Part shown: positions 61,004 through 64,000 of the stretch, in pieces
How positions within the stretch are numbered: position 1 is the stretch's first letter
Layout of the letters: every line of letters begins with the position of its first letter
Source: Thalassotalea_B piscium_A
Lineage (GTDB): Bacteria > Pseudomonadota > Gammaproteobacteria > Enterobacterales > Alteromonadaceae
Direction: 5' to 3'
DNA length: 64,000 bases
NCBI GenBank assembly: GCA_049347715.1
Contig: CP186339.1
Coordinates: forward strand, 1,798,001 to 1,862,000
Translations under genes and position numbers: made by a program
Notes under the pieces: generated by a model
What the model was told of the DNA's origin: nothing
The model's input: the letters and a program-made list of their open reading frames with translations, nothing else
Database searches by the model: none

Positions 61004-61678
61004 ATGACCACTAAGTACAAAATTAATGAGTTATTTCAAACCATTCAAGGAGAGGGGGCTTTTACCGGTCAGCCTTCTATTTTCATTCGTTTACAAGGTT
61101 GTCCAGTAGGTTGTTCATGGTGTGACACTAAACATACCTGGGAAATAGATCCTAACCTGTTAATTCCAAGTAACGATATGCTTAACAAACAGCAAGAGTC
61201 GGAACATTGGTCACAACTAAGTGCCACAGAGATGGTGTCTTTGTTTAAACAACAAGGTTACACAGCAAAACATATTGTTATCACGGGTGGTGAGCCTTGT
61301 ATGGTTGATTTAACGCCACTTTGTCAGACGTTCGAATCATTAGGTTACTCATGTCAAATTGAAACGTCAGGGACCTTTGAAATTCAAACTACTGCTGACT
61401 GTTGGGTGACCGTTTCACCTAAGATTAATATGAAAGGAGGCTACCCTGTTTTAGCCAGTGCCTTGCATCGTGCCAATGAAATTAAACATCCAGTAGCTAC
61501 CGAGCAACATGTTGATGATTTAAAAGCACTCTTGAGTGAACATGGTATTACAGATAAACCTATTTATTTACAACCTATTAGCCAAAAGCAACGAGCAACT
61601 GAACTCGCTATTCAAACGTGTATTGATAATAACTGGCGTTTATCAATACAAGTGCATAAATACATTGGAATAGAGTAA
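61004..61678 (+). CDS. queE: 7-carboxy-7-deazaguanine synthase (radical SAM)
   Basis: The 224-residue radical-SAM enzyme converts 6-carboxytetrahydropterin to 7-carboxy-7-deazaguanine. The iron-sulfur Cys are 33, 37 and 40 in QGCPVGCSWCDTKHTW, a CX3CX2C site like that of E. coli QueE. FQTIQGEGAFTGQP begins the protein and HIVITGGEPCM follows. QueE feeds QueC, encoded divergently next to it. Confidence 0.95.
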   Translation: MTTKYKINELFQTIQGEGAFTGQPSIFIRLQGCPVGCSWCDTKHTWEIDPNLLIPSNDMLNKQQESEHWSQLSATEMVSLFKQQGYTAKHIVITGGEPCMVDLTPLCQTFESLGYSCQIETSGTFEIQTTADCWVTVSPKINMKGGYPVLASALHRANEIKHPVATEQHVDDLKALLSEHGITDKPIYLQPISQKQRATELAIQTCIDNNWRLSIQVHKYIGIE

Positions 61679-61698
61679 CTATTTGCGCAGCCTAAGTG

Positions 61699-63858
61699 CT
61701 AGATTAATGGAAAACGCATAGTAATAGTAACGCCTTGCGGGTTGTGATGATTGCTTGCTGATATTTTTCCTTGATGGAACTGGCAAATAAGTCGAGCAAT
61801 ATAAAGACCTAGCCCTAAATGTGGCTGGGTATTTTGACCAATTTCCCGTACCGATACCATAGAATCAAATAAGCGTTCGTGCATTTCTTCAGGTAAGAGT
61901 GGGCCATTGTTACTAATATGGACAATGACTTCTTTAGCGAGAGTTTCTGTCGAGATAATAATCTTTTCATCAACACTAAATTCAGCCGCATTCGCAAAAA
62001 CTTTATCAAAAAGTTGGGCAATATGTTCAGGGGAGCCATTCATAGGTAATGGTTTATCTTTAGCAATATATTGGAAGTTTATCGCTGGATAAACTTGCTG
62101 ATAACCTTGAATACAGCCATTGAGTACTTGGTTGAAGTCAAAATCAACTCTTTCGCTACTTTTTAGCATTTGTTCAATGCGAGTGGCTTCACTCATACTC
62201 GTTAAAATGGCATTAAGTCGAGAGATACCACCTTGTGCTCGATCTATATATTGCTGACTTTGCTCAGGGATATCATGTAAGGATAAGTTTTCAAGAGAGG
62301 TTCTTACCACGGCAATAGGCGTTCGCAGTTCATGGGATAGCCGTGACGACATTCCCTCTAAATAATGATTGTATTGACTCAACCGGTTCACCACTTGTGA
62401 AAAACTTCGAGAAAGATCACCTATTTCATCATTTGCTTTAGAAGGTGGAATGTTAGCAGTGATCCTGCCATTTTCATCAATAGCTTGTTCTGCTTGGTTT
62501 CTCAAAGTGCGAATACGGTTAGAAATCCGCGAGGCAAATACAAGAAAGACAACAGCACTTATCAATAAAATCGCGATAATGGCACTAAATAACTTTTCTA
62601 ATGCTTTATTTCTTAAGGTTCTGATACCATTAGTTGTTTCTTCAACAATAACAGCACCATGAACCTGTTGATTAATAAATATAGGGTAGGCTGCCGATAA
62701 CACTACGGCTTGTTGGTCTTGGCTTAACCGCCATTGAGACGACGGGTCGCCAAGCAATGCTGTTTCAATATGCTGTCCGGTTAAGTTTTGAGTATCATAT
62801 AATTTGTCAATAAAGGCTTTGGGCGGCTTAGTCAGAAATTTATAGTACAGAGGAATTAACCAACGTTGTTCAAACTTTTGCCAAATACTTAAGTTTTCAT
62901 TATCGCCATCTACATTACTTAACCGTGTACGTTGCCATACGCCACCGGCTTTTGTTAAATCACCGGCACTGGCTAATACCCGCTTATGTTGATCAACAAC
63001 CCATATTCGAGAGTTTGTATGGCTCATGCCTTTAACAATACGTTCAATTTCAGGTGAGGGAACAACAATGGTGCCTAATGTTTCTTTTTGGCTAGGATCG
63101 GCTGAACCAATACTTGAAATGATGTTTCCTCCCTCCTGATCTACATCATGTACAGCGAAGGCTATTTGGTCACCAACATAAGTAAGTGGAATACGCAATT
63201 CAATGTTATAGCCTTGTGGTGTTGTTAGCCAATGTCCTTGAATGAAATTAGCGACCTCAGGAAAAGGGCCCGACAAATGTGTTATGCGGTAACTATCTAG
63301 CCAACCCGGTTTTTTATTGGCAATAATGAAACGATTAAACACATCATTATGATCAACCAGTGCAATTTCTAAATGATCATTTTTAACAATGCTTTGTGCA
63401 TTTTTAGGTCTAAAAATTACATTATTATCAACAACGCTAATAAACAGGTATAAATATTTACCATACTTGGCAATAGTTGCCGTAAATTTATGCTCTGAGT
63501 CATCCATAGGTAAAGCAGGATTAATACTATTATTTTGATTATATAGATGAATTCTACTGTCATAATTAGGCCAGTCGTTAGGAACACCATCTAACTGAAT
63601 AGCTTGTTTTAATTCATACCCATAAAAATCTTTACCTTGCTCGACACTTGGTAAAAAACTGGCTTGATTGTTAAACAAATTAGGTCGTTCATGAAGAGCC
63701 GTAGCAAGGGCTCTAGCTGTTCCTAGTATTGTTTGTTCTTGGCCGAAACGTAGATATTTTTCCATTTCCCAGACATATTGATAACCAAACCAAGGAATAG
63801 TAAAGAGTACACTTGCCAGTAACAGTAGTTTGCTTCTAAGACCGAATCGAATTTTCAT
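61699..63858 (-). CDS. pdsS: Sensor histidine kinase of the proteobacterial dedicated sortase system
   Basis: The 719-residue inner-membrane kinase has TM1 (about 11-30), a large periplasmic sensor region (about 31-420) with the family-like start FGLRSKLLLLASVLFTIPWFGYQYV, EKYLRFGQEQTILGTARALATALHERP, then TM2 (about 425-448), a HAMP domain, a HisKA box with His509 in SRLSHELRTP, and an ATPase domain (NAAEFS, HLGLGLYIARLIC). This pattern fits the kinase that co-occurs with a variant sortase and its LPXTG-type target in marine proteobacteria. The cognate response regulator gene lies directly upstream, 27 bases away. Sortase and target should lie beyond the window. Confidence 0.85.
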   Translation of the reverse strand: MKIRFGLRSKLLLLASVLFTIPWFGYQYVWEMEKYLRFGQEQTILGTARALATALHERPNLFNNQASFLPSVEQGKDFYGYELKQAIQLDGVPNDWPNYDSRIHLYNQNNSINPALPMDDSEHKFTATIAKYGKYLYLFISVVDNNVIFRPKNAQSIVKNDHLEIALVDHNDVFNRFIIANKKPGWLDSYRITHLSGPFPEVANFIQGHWLTTPQGYNIELRIPLTYVGDQIAFAVHDVDQEGGNIISSIGSADPSQKETLGTIVVPSPEIERIVKGMSHTNSRIWVVDQHKRVLASAGDLTKAGGVWQRTRLSNVDGDNENLSIWQKFEQRWLIPLYYKFLTKPPKAFIDKLYDTQNLTGQHIETALLGDPSSQWRLSQDQQAVVLSAAYPIFINQQVHGAVIVEETTNGIRTLRNKALEKLFSAIIAILLISAVVFLVFASRISNRIRTLRNQAEQAIDENGRITANIPPSKANDEIGDLSRSFSQVVNRLSQYNHYLEGMSSRLSHELRTPIAVVRTSLENLSLHDIPEQSQQYIDRAQGGISRLNAILTSMSEATRIEQMLKSSERVDFDFNQVLNGCIQGYQQVYPAINFQYIAKDKPLPMNGSPEHIAQLFDKVFANAAEFSVDEKIIISTETLAKEVIVHISNNGPLLPEEMHERLFDSMVSVREIGQNTQPHLGLGLYIARLICQFHQGKISASNHHNPQGVTITMRFPLI

Positions 63859-63885
63859 TATGATAATTTATGTCTATGTGCCTAG

Positions 63886-64000
63886 TTAAGTCGCGTCGTT
63901 AATTGTTTCAGAGCTGTTTATAGCGCTACTATTTGAGGTGTTCCAGCGATATCCCATGCCGTAAATGGTTTCAATACAATCGAAAGAGGCATCTATTTTA
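63886..64000 (-). CDS. pdsR: OmpR/PhoB-type response regulator, C-terminal fragment
   Basis: Thirty-eight codons of a frame that runs out of the window on the right. The translated end, KIDASFDCIETIYGMGYRWN then a Ser/Asn-rich tail, is the wing and last strand of a winged-helix DNA-binding domain (normal form: xIxTVRGxGYR). With the kinase 27 bases downstream it is read as the regulator of the dedicated sortase two-component system; most of the gene is not visible. Confidence 0.75.
   Translation of the reverse strand, partial: KIDASFDCIETIYGMGYRWNTSNSSAINSSETINDAT

Overview
The window comes from the chromosome of a low-GC marine gammaproteobacterium of the Colwellia/Thalassotalea type (Alteromonadales). 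This is inferred from AT-rich coding sequence, the msrC-proQ-prc order shared with other gammaproteobacteria, a 1613-residue NAD-dependent glutamate dehydrogenase, a DUF1302/DUF1329/MMPL envelope cluster, and a sensor kinase of the dedicated sortase system typical of marine proteobacteria. No rRNA, tRNA, insertion sequence, prophage or CRISPR array was found.

Layout. 1-8.4 kb is housekeeping: the end of a SIMPL-domain gene, msrC, a small acidic protein, proQ, prc, an NhaC-type antiporter, pepN and a DUF2835 protein. 8.4-15.7 kb is a four-gene envelope cluster (DUF1302 barrel, DUF1329 protein, YCF48-like beta-propeller, MMPL/RND transporter) preceded by FadR-like palindromes and interrupted by a strong internal terminator. 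15.8-21.8 kb holds NAD-glutamate dehydrogenase and pyrD. 22.3-48.6 kb is a large catabolic island, described below. 48.6-61.7 kb is housekeeping again: a SpoIIAA-like protein, a membrane coiled-coil protein, asnB, a secreted pyroglutamyl-peptidase-like protein with the nucleophile Cys replaced by Ser, mltD, gloB and a methyltransferase, a Nif3-like protein, elyC, a lysine riboswitch with lysC, queC and queE. 61.7-64 kb is the pdsS kinase and the tail of its response regulator, both on the minus strand.

The catabolic island is the most interesting part. The + strand has (i) acyl-CoA dehydrogenase, CaiB/BaiF CoA-transferase, acyl-CoA dehydrogenase and a nitronate-monooxygenase-like flavoenzyme, and (ii) an AruI-like thiamine-diphosphate enzyme, a class I aminotransferase, a KauB/PuuC-like aldehyde dehydrogenase, an MmgE/PrpD protein and a second NhaC-type transporter. 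The - strand has paaG with a LysR gene, and etfB-etfA-(ETF-ubiquinone oxidoreductase)-paaF-paaH-paaJ with a second, closely paralogous LysR gene. A TonB-dependent receptor and a hot-dog thioesterase close the island. Read as chemistry, this is an amino acid (or amine-bearing acid) to 2-oxo acid to aldehyde to carboxylate module joined to CoA activation, dehydrogenation and the lower phenylacetate-type beta-oxidation steps, with its own electron-transfer chain to ubiquinone. The ring-attacking genes of the phenylacetate pathway (paaABCDE, paaK, paaZ) and the guanidinobutyrase of the arginine transaminase pathway are absent here, so the substrate is unknown. The combination looks like an undescribed or poorly described pathway.

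All functional calls rest on reading translated sequences and remembered family signatures. No database search was run.
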